Origin: Lachnospiraceae bacterium
GTDB taxonomy: Bacteria; Bacillota; Clostridia; Lachnospirales; Lachnospiraceae
Direction: 5' to 3'
DNA: 64,000 nt
Assembly: GCA_902363135.1 (NCBI GenBank)
Contig: CABIZF010000008.1
Span: 94,359 to 158,358, forward strand
The notes below the pieces were generated by a model. It was not told the origin of the DNA and did no database searches. It saw nothing but the letters and a program-made list of their open reading frames with translations. Positions 42,931 through 52,464 of this stretch are shown one piece after another. Position 1 is the first letter of the stretch, and every line of letters begins with the position of its first letter. The position numbers and the translations under genes are program-made.

Positions 42931-43311
42931 ATGAATGTTATGAATCTGATACAGAATAATTATGAAGAAGCGATTGCGATGATCCTGTTCGGGATCGGAT
43001 TTTCCAATCTGCTTCTGCAGCAGAATCTGATTAAGAAAATCATCGGATTGAACATCATGGATACCGCCATGTATCTGTTTCTGGCGTTGAAGGGCTATAT
43101 TTCCGGACAGAAAGCGCCGATCGTGGTAAATGGTGTTCAGAAGGTGACGGCTTATATCAATCCGATCCCGGCGGGGCTTGTACTGACGGGCATCGTCGTA
43201 TCCGTATCGGTGACTGCACTTATGCTTTCCCTGACGATCCGGCTGTACCGAAGGTATCATACTTTGAATCTCGATGAGATTACGACGCAGCTGGAAAAGG
43301 AGGGTCTGTGA
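42931..43311 (+). CDS. mnhC: Antiporter subunit C (NuoK-like)
   Basis: The 126 residues form three helices homologous to NuoK/MnhC: AIAMILFGIGFSNLLLQQNLIKKIIGLNIMDTAMYLFL and a third helix ending PAGLVLTGIVVSVSVTALMLSLTIRLYRRY. The ATG at 42931 is preceded by GGGAGG; the open frame back to 42862 lies within the previous gene. Its stop codon touches the next start (GTGATG). Confidence 0.9.
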   Translation: MNVMNLIQNNYEEAIAMILFGIGFSNLLLQQNLIKKIIGLNIMDTAMYLFLALKGYISGQKAPIVVNGVQKVTAYINPIPAGLVLTGIVVSVSVTALMLSLTIRLYRRYHTLNLDEITTQLEKEGL

Positions 43312-44819
43312 TGGCGTTTGTTCAGAATTTCCCCTTCTTTTGCATCATTATGACGCTGTTCTCCGGCCCGCTCTCCTCGATCCTTGGCGGAAAGGCAGCG
43401 CGGCGTCTGAACCTGGCAGTGATCACACTTGTCGGTGCGATGAATACGGCGGTGTTTGCATTTGTCCTGAAAAACGGCACGTATTACGTCTATAAGATGG
43501 GGCATTTTCCGGCTCCGTGGGGCAACGAGATACGGGTCGGTGTGCTCGAAGCGGTCATGGCAGTCTTTTTCTGTCTGATTATGCTGCTCTCCATGCTCGG
43601 CGGCATGCGGGAGCGGGAGCAGGAAATCGAGGAGTCCAAGCAGAATCTCTACTATATTATGGTGAATCTTCTGCTGTCTTCCCTTCTGGCGCTGATCTAT
43701 ACGAATGACCTGTTCACCGCTTATGTATTTGTGGAGATCAATACGATTTCCGCTTGTGGACTGATCATGATCAGGCAGAATGGCCGGACGATCGTGGCGG
43801 CGACACGGTATATGATTATGAGCCTGCTCGGCTCCGGTATGCTGCTGCTCGGCATCTGCTTCCTGTACGGTATTACCGGTCAGCTGCTCATGAGCAATAT
43901 TCAGGAGAGTGTCAGCAAAATTCATTTAAGCGGCGTGTATGATACACCGCTGATCGTCGCCCTTGGACTGATGTCGGTCGGGCTGGCGGTCAAGAGTGCC
44001 TTGTTTCCGTTTCATGGCTGGCTGCCGGATGCATATGGATATTCTACGGTATCCTCAGCAGCGATTCTTTCTTCTCTTGTATCGAAGGGCTATATTTTTC
44101 TGCTGTTGAAGATTTTTTACCGTGTGGTGGGCTTTGGTATTGTACAGGAGAGCAAGGTCATCCATGTGCTCTTTGTGTTTGGCATCCTCGGCATGATCAT
44201 CGGATCGGTGGACGCGATCCGCGCGAACAGCATCCGTCGGATGATTGCCTATTCCTCCGTGGCACAGATCGGTTACATTTACATGGGCTTTGGACTTGGG
44301 ACGACGGCAGGCGTGCTCGCGAGCGTGTTCCATATCATTTCCCATGCGGCGGCAAAGTCCCTGCTGTTTGTTTCAGCGTCCGGCATTACGGATGCATCCG
44401 GGGACAGTACGGATTTCTTTGATCTGACAGGCGCCGGCTATCGGAACAAGGTTGCCGGTGTGGCTTTTACGGCAGGTGCGCTTTCCATGGTCGGATTTCC
44501 GATGTTTTCCGGGTTTATCTCGAAAATTATGTTTGCGCAGGCGGCGGTCGGGCATGCACATAAAATGCTGCCGACGCTCATTGCACTGGCAATCAGTACG
44601 ATTCTGAATACCGTATATTTTCTGAAGACGGTGATCCGGCTCTATACGCCGGTAAAACGGCAGGAGGCGAAGGAGAAGCAGTATCGGACGGTCACGATGC
44701 GGCAGCAGCCAGTGAAGGCGGCGGCCTTGATTTGCTTTATTGTATTGAATCTGATTCTGGGACTGTTTTCACAGCCGATCGTCAACTGGCTGGAAAACGG
44801 TCTGCGGATGTTTGCATAG
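43311..44819 (+). CDS. Proton-channel antiporter subunit 1 (MnhD/NuoN-like)
   Basis: This is an ND2/4/5-type membrane subunit of about 14 helices. The key residues of the family are seen: Glu in TM5 (YVFVEINTIS), Lys in TM7 (GLAVKSALFPFHGWLPDAY), Lys/His in TM8-10 (HIISHAAAKSLLF) and Lys in TM12 (FSGFISKIMF). AAGGAGGG lies 7 bases before the ATG; a GTG one codon earlier is possible. It is the first of four consecutive paralogues. Which one corresponds to MrpD cannot be settled by eye. Confidence 0.88.
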   Translation: MAFVQNFPFFCIIMTLFSGPLSSILGGKAARRLNLAVITLVGAMNTAVFAFVLKNGTYYVYKMGHFPAPWGNEIRVGVLEAVMAVFFCLIMLLSMLGGMREREQEIEESKQNLYYIMVNLLLSSLLALIYTNDLFTAYVFVEINTISACGLIMIRQNGRTIVAATRYMIMSLLGSGMLLLGICFLYGITGQLLMSNIQESVSKIHLSGVYDTPLIVALGLMSVGLAVKSALFPFHGWLPDAYGYSTVSSAAILSSLVSKGYIFLLLKIFYRVVGFGIVQESKVIHVLFVFGILGMIIGSVDAIRANSIRRMIAYSSVAQIGYIYMGFGLGTTAGVLASVFHIISHAAAKSLLFVSASGITDASGDSTDFFDLTGAGYRNKVAGVAFTAGALSMVGFPMFSGFISKIMFAQAAVGHAHKMLPTLIALAISTILNTVYFLKTVIRLYTPVKRQEAKEKQYRTVTMRQQPVKAAALICFIVLNLILGLFSQPIVNWLENGLRMFA

Positions 44820-44831
44820 GAGGGAGACGTT

Positions 44832-46364
44832 ATGAATACGTGGATTTTGCTTCCGGTACTGCTGCCGGCAGTCGCCGGAGTTGCGCTGCTTGCCGCCTCC
44901 TTCTGGGAGCATCTGGCTATGGGCAGGTCCGGGAAAACAGACGGAGAGCTGAGCACATGGATGGGCAAAAAACTGCATACCATCACTGCGGTGGTGCTCG
45001 TGCTCACGACGGTGCTCGCGCTTCTTGTCGCATGGAGTGGTGAGCACGAGGTGACACTATTCTATTTGATGGAGGATATTCCGGTCTATTTTCACATTGA
45101 TGCGGTAGGCCGGCTGTTTGTGACAGTCGTGAGCATTGTGTGGCTGTGCGTCGGATTTTATTCGTTTACGTATATGGAGCATGAGGGAGAGGAGAAGCGG
45201 TTTTTCGGATTTTTCCTACTTGTCTATGCCGTGCTCATTGCGCTGGATTTTTCCGGTAATCTTGTCACGATGTATCTGTTTTATGAGCTGATGACCCTGT
45301 GCTCGATGCCGCTCGTATTACACAATGGCTCGCGCGAGGCGATTATGGCGGCTTTGAAATATCTGTTTTATTCGATGTGCGGCGCATATCTCGGCCTGTT
45401 CGGTATTTTCTGCCTGTATCACTACTGCGATACGCTGGCATTTACAGCAGGAGGTACGCTGGATGGGGCAGCGGCTTCCGGACATACGGGACTGCTGCTT
45501 GTGGCGGTGCTTGCGATGCTGATCGGCTTTGGTGCAAAAGCGGGCATGTTCCCGCTGCATGCATGGCTGCCGGCGGCACATCCGGTGGCTCCGTCCCCGG
45601 CATCTGCCGCTCTGTCCGGAATCATCGTAAAGTCCGGCGTGCTGGCGGTGATCCGTGTGGTGTTTTACATCGCAGGCCCGGATCTACTCCGGGGCACATG
45701 GGTGCAGAATATCTGGATGACCCTGACCTTGCTTACCGTATTTATGGGCTCGCTGCTCGCTTTCCGGGAGCCGGTGTTAAAAAAAAGGCTTGCCTATTCG
45801 ACGGTCAGCCAGGTTTCGTACATCCTGTTCGGTCTTTCTGTGCTGCAGCCGGAAGCGATGAGCGGTGCGCTGATGCATGTCGTATTTCATGCGTTCATCA
45901 AGTGCGCATTGTTTCTGACAGCCGGAGTTTTCATTTTCAAATATGGGAAAACAAGGGTGGAAGAGCTGGACGGAATAGGAAAACAGCTGCCGAAGACACT
46001 TTGGTGCTACACGTTTGCAGCTCTGGCATTGATCGGTATTCCGCCGACGAGCGGTTTTATCAGTAAATGGCATCTGGCAGAAGGCGCGCTTGCCGCCCCG
46101 GTCGGTGTATTCCGGTATCTCGGCCCGATCGTGCTGCTTGTCTCCGCACTTCTGACGGCAGGCTATCTGCTTCCGGTGACGGTTCATGGATTTCTGCCGG
46201 GAAGAGACTGGCAGGCGGTACACAGTGCACAGACAGCTCCGGAAAAAGAGCCGGTCGGTATGCTCGTGCCGCTGCTTGTGCTGGCAGCGCTTGCGGTACT
46301 GCTCGGTCTGTTTCCGAATCCGGTCATTTCCTATGTCACAGATCTTGCGGCGACGCTTTTATAA
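44832..46364 (+). CDS. Proton-channel antiporter subunit 2 (complex I subunit 5-like)
   Basis: This 510-residue membrane protein keeps the family's charged residues: MYLFYELMTL (Glu), GFGAKAGMFPLHAWLPAAHP (Lys), VVFHAFIKCALFL (Lys) and TSGFISKWHL (Lys). The pattern SPASAALSGIIVKSGV (APSPASA type) is nearer to MrpA/NuoL than to NuoN. AGGAGGGAGA precedes the ATG by 4-6 bases. It sits 12 bases after subunit 1. Confidence 0.88.
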   Translation: MNTWILLPVLLPAVAGVALLAASFWEHLAMGRSGKTDGELSTWMGKKLHTITAVVLVLTTVLALLVAWSGEHEVTLFYLMEDIPVYFHIDAVGRLFVTVVSIVWLCVGFYSFTYMEHEGEEKRFFGFFLLVYAVLIALDFSGNLVTMYLFYELMTLCSMPLVLHNGSREAIMAALKYLFYSMCGAYLGLFGIFCLYHYCDTLAFTAGGTLDGAAASGHTGLLLVAVLAMLIGFGAKAGMFPLHAWLPAAHPVAPSPASAALSGIIVKSGVLAVIRVVFYIAGPDLLRGTWVQNIWMTLTLLTVFMGSLLAFREPVLKKRLAYSTVSQVSYILFGLSVLQPEAMSGALMHVVFHAFIKCALFLTAGVFIFKYGKTRVEELDGIGKQLPKTLWCYTFAALALIGIPPTSGFISKWHLAEGALAAPVGVFRYLGPIVLLVSALLTAGYLLPVTVHGFLPGRDWQAVHSAQTAPEKEPVGMLVPLLVLAALAVLLGLFPNPVISYVTDLAATLL

Positions 46365-46376
46365 GGGGGGAGAGAG

Positions 46377-47852
46377 ATGAATCCGATCATTCTGACTGTG
46401 ACTGTGCTGCTCCCGGTTCTTGGGGGTGCACTGATTCCGCTGCTTCCATTTCGCAGCCGACGACAGATGCTGATTTATATTGAGACAGTTGTGCTGATTA
46501 ACACGGCGCTGGTGCTGACCGCACTGCTGAACCGCCCGGCGGATGGCTTTGTTCTGTTTCATCTGAACGGAAAGCTGAGCATCAGTTTTCAGCTGGACGG
46601 TCTTGGAACGGTCTTTGCGGCGATTGTGTCGCTGCTGTGGCCGCTTGCGACCTTATACGCATTTGAATATATGACGCATGAGGGGCATGAGAAATACTTT
46701 TTTATGTTTTATACGATTACATATGGGATTACGCTTGGCATTGCATTTGCAGAGGATATCGTGACGATGTACTGCTTCTATGAGATACTGACGCTCGTTA
46801 CACTGCCTCTGATTCTTCATACGCTCTCGCGTGAGGCGATTCTGGCAGGAAGAACCTATCTGTACTATTCCCTGGGCGGGGCGGCATTCGCATTTATCGG
46901 AATGATTTTTATATTGAATTACGGATCGACCGCGAATTTTAGTCCGGGCGGCGTACTGATGCTGGCCAAGGTTGGCGACAGCCGGGATCTGCTGCTTTTG
47001 ATCTATGTACTCTGCTTTTTTGGATTTTCAGTCAAGGCGGCGATGTTTCCGTTTGGCGGATGGCTTCCGAAGGCAGGTGTGGCGCCGACCCCGGTAACTG
47101 CGCTGCTCCATGCGGTGGCGGTCGTCAAGGCGGGCGCATTTACCCTGATGCGGATCACGTATTACAGCTTTGGGGCATCCTTTCTGCGTGGGACATGGGC
47201 GCAGACTGTTGTGATGGTATTTGTGCTGATTACGATTGTCTATGGCTGCAGCCGGGCGCTGAAGGAGACACACTTAAAAAGGCGGCTGGCCTATTCTACG
47301 ATGAGCAACCTTTCTTATATTTTATTCGGTGTTGTACTCATGTCGCCGCTCGGCCTGACCGGGGCATTGTGTCATATGATTTTCCATGCGGTGATGAAGA
47401 TCTGCTCGTTCTTCTGCGCAGGTGCGGTGATCTACAAAAGCGGACGCAATTATATCCATGAGCTGGATGGTATGGGGCGGAAGATGCCTAAGGTATTCGG
47501 TGCGTTTACGGTTTCAGCATTTGCGCTGATGGGCGTTCCGGGGCTGTGCGGATTCATCAGCAAATGGAATCTGGCAAAGGCGGCAGTAGATAATCCGCAT
47601 CCGCTTGCGATTCCCGGGGTGGCAGCACTACTTATTTCCGCACTGCTGACCGCGATTTATATGCTGACGATAGTGGTGCGGGCGTTTTTTCCGGGAAAGG
47701 ATTTTGACTACCGTACCCTGGACGGGATCACAGATCCGACCTGGAGGATGCTGCTTCCGCTCGGCATTTTTGTGGTACTGATGATTCTGTTCGGCCTGCA
47801 CTCGGCTCCGGTCGTATCAATGTTATCGAAGCTTGCGGCTGCAGCGGTGTAG
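46377..47852 (+). CDS. Proton-channel antiporter subunit 3 (complex I subunit 5-like)
   Basis: The 491 residues have the same layout: MYCFYEILTL (Glu), GFSVKAAMFPFGGWLPKAG (Lys), MIFHAVMKICSFF (Lys) and LCGFISKWNLAKA (Lys). The motif VAPTPVTALLHAVAVVKAGAF is typical of NuoL/MrpA-like channels. GGGGGGAG precedes the ATG. Confidence 0.88.
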   Translation: MNPIILTVTVLLPVLGGALIPLLPFRSRRQMLIYIETVVLINTALVLTALLNRPADGFVLFHLNGKLSISFQLDGLGTVFAAIVSLLWPLATLYAFEYMTHEGHEKYFFMFYTITYGITLGIAFAEDIVTMYCFYEILTLVTLPLILHTLSREAILAGRTYLYYSLGGAAFAFIGMIFILNYGSTANFSPGGVLMLAKVGDSRDLLLLIYVLCFFGFSVKAAMFPFGGWLPKAGVAPTPVTALLHAVAVVKAGAFTLMRITYYSFGASFLRGTWAQTVVMVFVLITIVYGCSRALKETHLKRRLAYSTMSNLSYILFGVVLMSPLGLTGALCHMIFHAVMKICSFFCAGAVIYKSGRNYIHELDGMGRKMPKVFGAFTVSAFALMGVPGLCGFISKWNLAKAAVDNPHPLAIPGVAALLISALLTAIYMLTIVVRAFFPGKDFDYRTLDGITDPTWRMLLPLGIFVVLMILFGLHSAPVVSMLSKLAAAAV

Positions 47853-47868
47853 AGAGGAGGAGATGGCG

Positions 47869-49905
47869 ATGACAGGTGTATTTTTAGGCGTGCTCGTATT
47901 TTTTCCGTTCCTCGGAGGGCTGCTGGCGGCCGTGGCAGGGAAAAAACATGCGGATTACCGGGATTTTCTTGCGGACATCGTCGTGGTGTTCGAATTCCTT
48001 ACGGCCTTCGGGCTGTTTTCCATCCAGTCGTTTGCCGGCGAAGCAACGTTTGCGATTGACGGGATCTGTGGCATGGGGCTGCATTTTCAGGCAGACGGCT
48101 TCCGACTGATTTATGCGCTGGTGGCGGCGTTTATGTGGCTGATGACGACGCTTCTGTCACGGGAATACTGCCGGGGACATGCAAATACGAACCGGTTTTA
48201 CTTGTTTTTACTGCTGACGCTTGGGGCGACGATGGGAGTCTTCTTATCTGCAGATCTGTTTACGACGTTCATTTTCTTTGAGCTGATGTCGTTTACTTCC
48301 TATGTATGGGTGGCGCAGGAGGAGACTGCCCCGGCCCTGCGAGCGGAGCAGACGTATCTGGCGATTGCGGTGCTTGGCGGTATGGTCATGCTGATGGGGC
48401 TGTTTTTGCTGTATCATATGTTTGGAACACTGGAGATTTCAGAGCTGCGTGCACATGCGGCGGATGCGGACGCCCGTCTGCTGTATACCGCAGGCGGGTG
48501 TCTGCTGGTCGGCTTTGGCGCGAAGGCAGGCGCATTTCCGCTTCACATCTGGCTGCCAAAGGCACATCCGGTCGCTCCGGCTCCGGCATCCGCGCTGCTC
48601 TCCGGTATTCTGACGAAAGCCGGTATTTATGGTGTGCTCATTTTAAGTGCACAGCTGTTTCTTGACGATCCGGTCTGGGGAGCTCTGCTCCTTGGCATCG
48701 GTATCCTGACGATGTTCGGCGGGGCGCTGCTCGCCGTGTGCTCGATCGACCTGAAGCGGACGCTGGCCTGCTCCTCAATGTCTCAGATCGGATTTATCCT
48801 GATCGGCATTGGCATGCAGGGCCTGCTTGTGGAAGGACGTGAGCTGGCGGTGCACGGTACGCTGCTGCATATGGTGAACCATTCGATGATCAAGCTCGTA
48901 CTGTTTATGGCGGCCGGTGTCATTTTTATGAATACCCATGCACTCGATCTGAACGCGATCCGGGGCTATGGAAGGAACAAGCCTCTGCTAAAGGTGATTT
49001 TTGGAACCGGGGCACTGGCGATTGCCGGAGTACCGCTGTTTGGCGGATATATCAGCAAGACACTGCTGCATGAGAGTATCGTCGAATACGGAGGCGGCTG
49101 GCAGATGAAGGCGGTCGAGTGGATTTTTCTGCTTTCCGGAGGCCTGACCGTAGCATATATGACAAAGCTGTTTGTTGCCATTTTCATAGAAAAGAATGAT
49201 CAGAAAGACGTACAGGGGCAGTTTGATGCGCAGAAGCATTACATGAATGCGGGAAGTACCTTTGCACTGGCCGGCAGCGCACTTGTGCTTCTTGTATGGG
49301 GACTGCTCCCGCATGGTCTGATGGACCGGGCGGCAGCGATGGGACAGGCATTCATGGGACTTGAAGAGACGGGACACCGTGTCAGCTATTTCAGCCTTAC
49401 AAATCTGTCAGGCGCGCTGATTTCGATCGGGATCGGGACAGCTGTGTACTTACTTGTGATCCGAAAGGCTCTGATGGATCAGGCCGGGCGCTATATCAAT
49501 GTCTGGCCGGTATGGCTGGATCTGGAGAATCTGATTTACCGTCCGGTACTGAGGCTGCTGATTCTCCTTGCTGCGATTTGCTGCCGGGTGCTGGATTGCC
49601 TTGTGGATTTCCTTGTTGTTCTCCTGCGCCGGAGTATCTACCGGGACAGCCCGCTGCCGCATGAGCTTCCGGAGGGCAATGTCCTCACGGTCGCAGCCGG
49701 AAAGACTGCGAATGTGTTTGGATGGCTGGGCAACCATACATGGCGCCGAAAGCATCCGGTGGAACGTGATTATGTGCATGTACTTGCTGTACGGTATGAG
49801 GAATTAAAGGAGAACAATATGGTCATCGGCCGAAGTCTTTCCTTTGCCCTGCTGCTGCTTTGCATCGGATTTTTGCTGACACTGTTTTATCTGATCTGGT
49901 GGTAG
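47869..49905 (+). CDS. Proton-channel antiporter subunit 4, with C-terminal extension
   Basis: The channel region is complete: FIFFELMSFTSYV (Glu), GFGAKAGAFPLHIWLPKAHP (Lys), MVNHSMIKLVLF (Lys) and FGGYISKTLLHES (Lys). The start at 47869 is set by AGAGGAGG at the right distance; ATG 47863 is too close. Of 678 residues, the last ~170 lie beyond the usual 14 helices: two or three more helices (LLILLAAICCRVLDCLVDFLVV and a final LSFALLLLCIGFLLTLFYLIWW) and a cytoplasmic loop. This recalls the extra helices at the end of MrpA or NuoL. It is last in the operon. Confidence 0.88.
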   Translation: MTGVFLGVLVFFPFLGGLLAAVAGKKHADYRDFLADIVVVFEFLTAFGLFSIQSFAGEATFAIDGICGMGLHFQADGFRLIYALVAAFMWLMTTLLSREYCRGHANTNRFYLFLLLTLGATMGVFLSADLFTTFIFFELMSFTSYVWVAQEETAPALRAEQTYLAIAVLGGMVMLMGLFLLYHMFGTLEISELRAHAADADARLLYTAGGCLLVGFGAKAGAFPLHIWLPKAHPVAPAPASALLSGILTKAGIYGVLILSAQLFLDDPVWGALLLGIGILTMFGGALLAVCSIDLKRTLACSSMSQIGFILIGIGMQGLLVEGRELAVHGTLLHMVNHSMIKLVLFMAAGVIFMNTHALDLNAIRGYGRNKPLLKVIFGTGALAIAGVPLFGGYISKTLLHESIVEYGGGWQMKAVEWIFLLSGGLTVAYMTKLFVAIFIEKNDQKDVQGQFDAQKHYMNAGSTFALAGSALVLLVWGLLPHGLMDRAAAMGQAFMGLEETGHRVSYFSLTNLSGALISIGIGTAVYLLVIRKALMDQAGRYINVWPVWLDLENLIYRPVLRLLILLAAICCRVLDCLVDFLVVLLRRSIYRDSPLPHELPEGNVLTVAAGKTANVFGWLGNHTWRRKHPVERDYVHVLAVRYEELKENNMVIGRSLSFALLLLCIGFLLTLFYLIWW

Positions 49906-49908
49906 GAC

Positions 49909-49937
49909 TTGACAAATATTATGGAATTTCGTAGATT
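49909..49937 (+). promoter_or_regulatory. Sigma-A promoter of the MATE gene leader
   Basis: TTGACA (49909-49914), 17 bases and TAGATT (49932-49937). It begins 4 bases after the last antiporter stop codon. Confidence 0.72.
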
Positions 49938-49987
49938 ATAAATATAAAACCCTTCAGGGCGTGGATTTTTCAAGAGAGATCTTTTTT

Positions 49988-50027
49988 CGCCACACAATTA
50001 CTGCCGGTAGTTGTGTGGCGTTTTCTT
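49988..50027 (+). terminator. Leader terminator/attenuator before the MATE gene
   Basis: CGCCACACAA-T-TAC pairs with GTA-G-TTGTGTGGCG (loop TGCCG) and is followed by TTTTCTT. It lies between the promoter at 49909 and the gene start at 50078. It may end the antiporter operon, or control read-through into the exporter gene, or both. Confidence 0.8.
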
Positions 50028-50077
50028 GCTAAAAAGCAAAGCCGTGAAGAAGAAAGAAAAGGAGAGATAAGAGGTAT

Positions 50078-51418
50078 ATGGATCAGGAATTTATGAAAAA
50101 ACGAAAGATTTTGCCGCTTGTATTGTCCATGGCTTTGCCGATGGTCATTTCGATGGCAGTCAATTCCCTCTACAATATTGTAGACAGTTATTTTGTCGCG
50201 AAAATGAGCGAAGATGCATTGACTGCGCTGGCACTCGTCTATCCGGTTCAGAATCTGATTACTGCGGTTGCAGTCGGATTTGGAGTCGGAATCAATGCGA
50301 CGGTCGCTTTTTTTCTTGGGGCAAAGGAGCAGAAGCGTGCGGATGCGGCAGCGACGCAGGGGATGGTATTCAGCCTGCTGCATGGAATCATTCTGACGGT
50401 TGTGTGCATCGGTGGCATGCCGACCTTCCTTCGGATGTTTTCCTCGGATGAGAAGATCATCGCGCTTGCCCTGATGTATTCGAATCGCGCATTTGCCTTT
50501 GCGATCGCGATCACACTTGGCATTGCGATCGAGAAGATTTTTCAGGCGGTAGGAAGAATGGAGGTCAGTATGATCTGCATGATGGCGGGCTTTATCGCGA
50601 ACATTATTCTCGACCCGCTGATGATTTTCGGCATTGGGATTTTTCCGGAAATGGGAATTGCCGGAGCAGCCTATGCGACCGGTATCGGACAGTGTCTGAC
50701 GCTGATACTGTATCTTGTTATTTATAAGCTCTCACCGATCCCGGTAAAATTCCGGGCGGATGTCATGAAGCCGGAGGCGGCGATCGCAAGGAGACTGTAT
50801 CTGATCGGTATCCCGGCGGCCTTAAATACCGCGCTGCCGTCGCTGCTCGTATCTGCGCTGAACGGAATTCTGGCAGATTTTTCGGAGAAATATGTACTTG
50901 TGCTTGGCGTATATTATAAGCTGCAGACCTTTATTTATCTGACGGCAAATGGCATTGTGCAGGGGATCCGCCCCCTGGTCGGCTACAACTACGGGGCAGG
51001 GGAGACGAAGCGGGTACACCGCATTTTCCAGACAACGCTGGTACTGTGTGCCGGTGTCATGCTCATTGGTACGGTATTGTCCTGGACGATTCCGAATCAG
51101 CTGATCGGCCTCTTTACGACGAACAAGGAGACGGTGCGGATCGGCGTGACAGCACTGCACCGCATCAGTCTTGGATTTATCATATCTGCTGTTTCGGTCA
51201 CCTGCTCCGGTGTGTTGGAAGGACTTGGTAAAGGAACCCCGTCACTTGCAATTTCCTTGGCCCGCTATGTCGTTGTGATGATTCCGGTGGCATTTATCCT
51301 CAGCCGGATGATGGGAGCAGATGGAGTATGGACTGCATTTTGCATTACAGAGGCGATGACGGCTGCATTTGCCTACCTTATTTATCGAAAAGAAGTGAAA
51401 AAGATTTTACCGGTGTAA
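50078..51418 (+). CDS. MATE-family multidrug/sodium or proton efflux transporter
   Basis: The 446-residue integral membrane exporter has about 12 helices in two MatE halves. The first half has ALPMVISMAVNSLYNIVDSYFVAKMSEDALTALALVYPVQNL; the second has LIGIPAALNTALPSLLVSALNGIL and NGIVQGIRPLVGYNYGAGE. GGAGAGATAAGAGG precedes the ATG. The promoter and hairpin leader upstream suggest regulation by attenuation. The substrate is unknown; the DinF/NorM-like clostridial branch often exports cationic compounds. Confidence 0.92.
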   Translation: MDQEFMKKRKILPLVLSMALPMVISMAVNSLYNIVDSYFVAKMSEDALTALALVYPVQNLITAVAVGFGVGINATVAFFLGAKEQKRADAAATQGMVFSLLHGIILTVVCIGGMPTFLRMFSSDEKIIALALMYSNRAFAFAIAITLGIAIEKIFQAVGRMEVSMICMMAGFIANIILDPLMIFGIGIFPEMGIAGAAYATGIGQCLTLILYLVIYKLSPIPVKFRADVMKPEAAIARRLYLIGIPAALNTALPSLLVSALNGILADFSEKYVLVLGVYYKLQTFIYLTANGIVQGIRPLVGYNYGAGETKRVHRIFQTTLVLCAGVMLIGTVLSWTIPNQLIGLFTTNKETVRIGVTALHRISLGFIISAVSVTCSGVLEGLGKGTPSLAISLARYVVVMIPVAFILSRMMGADGVWTAFCITEAMTAAFAYLIYRKEVKKILPV

Positions 51419-51437
51419 AAAATTCTTCAAAAAACAC

Positions 51438-51466
51438 TTTACAAATACGGGAACAAGATATATAAT
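51438..51466 (+). promoter_or_regulatory. Sigma-A promoter of cysK
   Basis: TTTACA (51438-51443), 17 bases and TATAAT (51461-51466). Confidence 0.8.
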
Positions 51467-51488
51467 CTAGTAAACCAGTAGGGAATAT
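51467..51488 (+). promoter_or_regulatory. CymR-like operator at cysK
   Basis: CTAGTAAACCAGTAGGGAAT directly follows the -10 box, where a bound repressor would block transcription. Its GTAAACC-N2-TAGGRAATAT core also occurs at 53824-53842 in front of metY, and TAGGAA recalls the conserved part of Firmicute CymR boxes. Confidence 0.55.
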
Positions 51489-51518
51489 ATGAAAAGCAGA
51501 ACAAGGAGGACTATAAAA

Positions 51519-52454
51519 ATGGCTAAGATTTATGGAAGCACATTGGAGCTGATTGGAAATACCCCGCTTGTAGAGGTGAAGAATATTGAGAAGTCAGAGG
51601 GGCTGGAAGCAACCGTTCTTGTAAAGCTTGAATATTTTAATCCGGCAGGAAGCGTGAAGGACCGTATCGCAAAAGGCATGATCGAGGATGCAGAGGCAAG
51701 AGGCATTCTGAAGGAAGGGTCTACCATTATTGAGCCGACATCCGGAAATACCGGAATTGGTCTGGCAGCGATCGCAGCCTCCAAGGGCTATCGCATCATC
51801 CTGACAATGCCGGAGACGATGAGCGTAGAGAGAAGAAACATTCTGAAGGCTTATGGTGCAGAGGTCGTATTGACTGACGGTGCACAGGGCATGAAGGGCG
51901 CGATTGCAAAGGCTGAGGAGCTGGCAAAGGAGATTCCGGACAGCTTCATCCCGGGACAGTTTGTGAACCCGGCGAATCCGAAGGCTCACAGAGAGACGAC
52001 CGGACCGGAGATCTGGAATGATACCGACGGACAGGTAGATATCTTTGTCGCAGGCGTAGGTACGGGCGGAACACTGAGCGGCACCGGTGAGTATCTGAAG
52101 TCCAAGAAGCCGGAGGTAAAGGTAGTAGCAGTAGAGCCGGAGACTTCCCCGGTACTTTCCGAGGGCAAGGCAGGCCCGCACAAGATCCAGGGAATCGGCG
52201 CAGGCTTTGTACCGGATACCCTGAATACCAAGGTTTACGATGAGATCATCAAGATCGCAAATGACGACGCATTTGAGACATCCAAGCTGCTTACGAAGAA
52301 GGAAGGTATCCTGACCGGTATTTCCTCCGGTGCGGCACTTTCCGCAGCACTGCAGCTTGCAAAGCGTCCGGAGAATAAGGGTAAGACGATCGTGGCACTG
52401 CTTCCGGACAGCGGAGACCGTTACTATTCTACACCGCTGTTCCAGAGCAAATAG
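51519..52454 (+). CDS. cysK: Cysteine synthase A (O-acetylserine sulfhydrylase)
   Basis: This is a PLP enzyme joining O-acetylserine and sulfide to cysteine. The PLP lysine is in NPAGSVKDR, the substrate loop is TSGNTG, the phosphate-binding loop is GTGGTLSGT, and a C-terminal SSGAA serine contacts the pyridine. The ATG at 51519 has AAGGAGG 8 bases upstream (ATG 51489 has none). The 311 residues are standard. It has its own promoter and is followed by a fragment of the repeat element and a LysR regulator gene. Confidence 0.96.
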   Translation: MAKIYGSTLELIGNTPLVEVKNIEKSEGLEATVLVKLEYFNPAGSVKDRIAKGMIEDAEARGILKEGSTIIEPTSGNTGIGLAAIAASKGYRIILTMPETMSVERRNILKAYGAEVVLTDGAQGMKGAIAKAEELAKEIPDSFIPGQFVNPANPKAHRETTGPEIWNDTDGQVDIFVAGVGTGGTLSGTGEYLKSKKPEVKVVAVEPETSPVLSEGKAGPHKIQGIGAGFVPDTLNTKVYDEIIKIANDDAFETSKLLTKKEGILTGISSGAALSAALQLAKRPENKGKTIVALLPDSGDRYYSTPLFQSK

Positions 52455-52464
52455 GTAGATAAGA

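Noticed and set aside
45299..46066. 255-codon + strand frame inside antiporter subunit 2
   Set aside because: Alternative frame of a clear membrane protein; its composition (Arg, Gly, Cys rich) is that of a shadow.
40498..49905. Complex I or membrane hydrogenase operon
   Set aside because: No NuoB/C/D/I-like, hydrogenase large or small, or iron-sulfur subunit is encoded; only Mrp-type membrane subunits are present.
49944..50027. Known riboswitch class in front of the MATE gene
   Set aside because: No conserved core of the guanidine, SAM, PreQ1, yjdF or fluoride classes could be recognised; only the promoter and terminator are supported.
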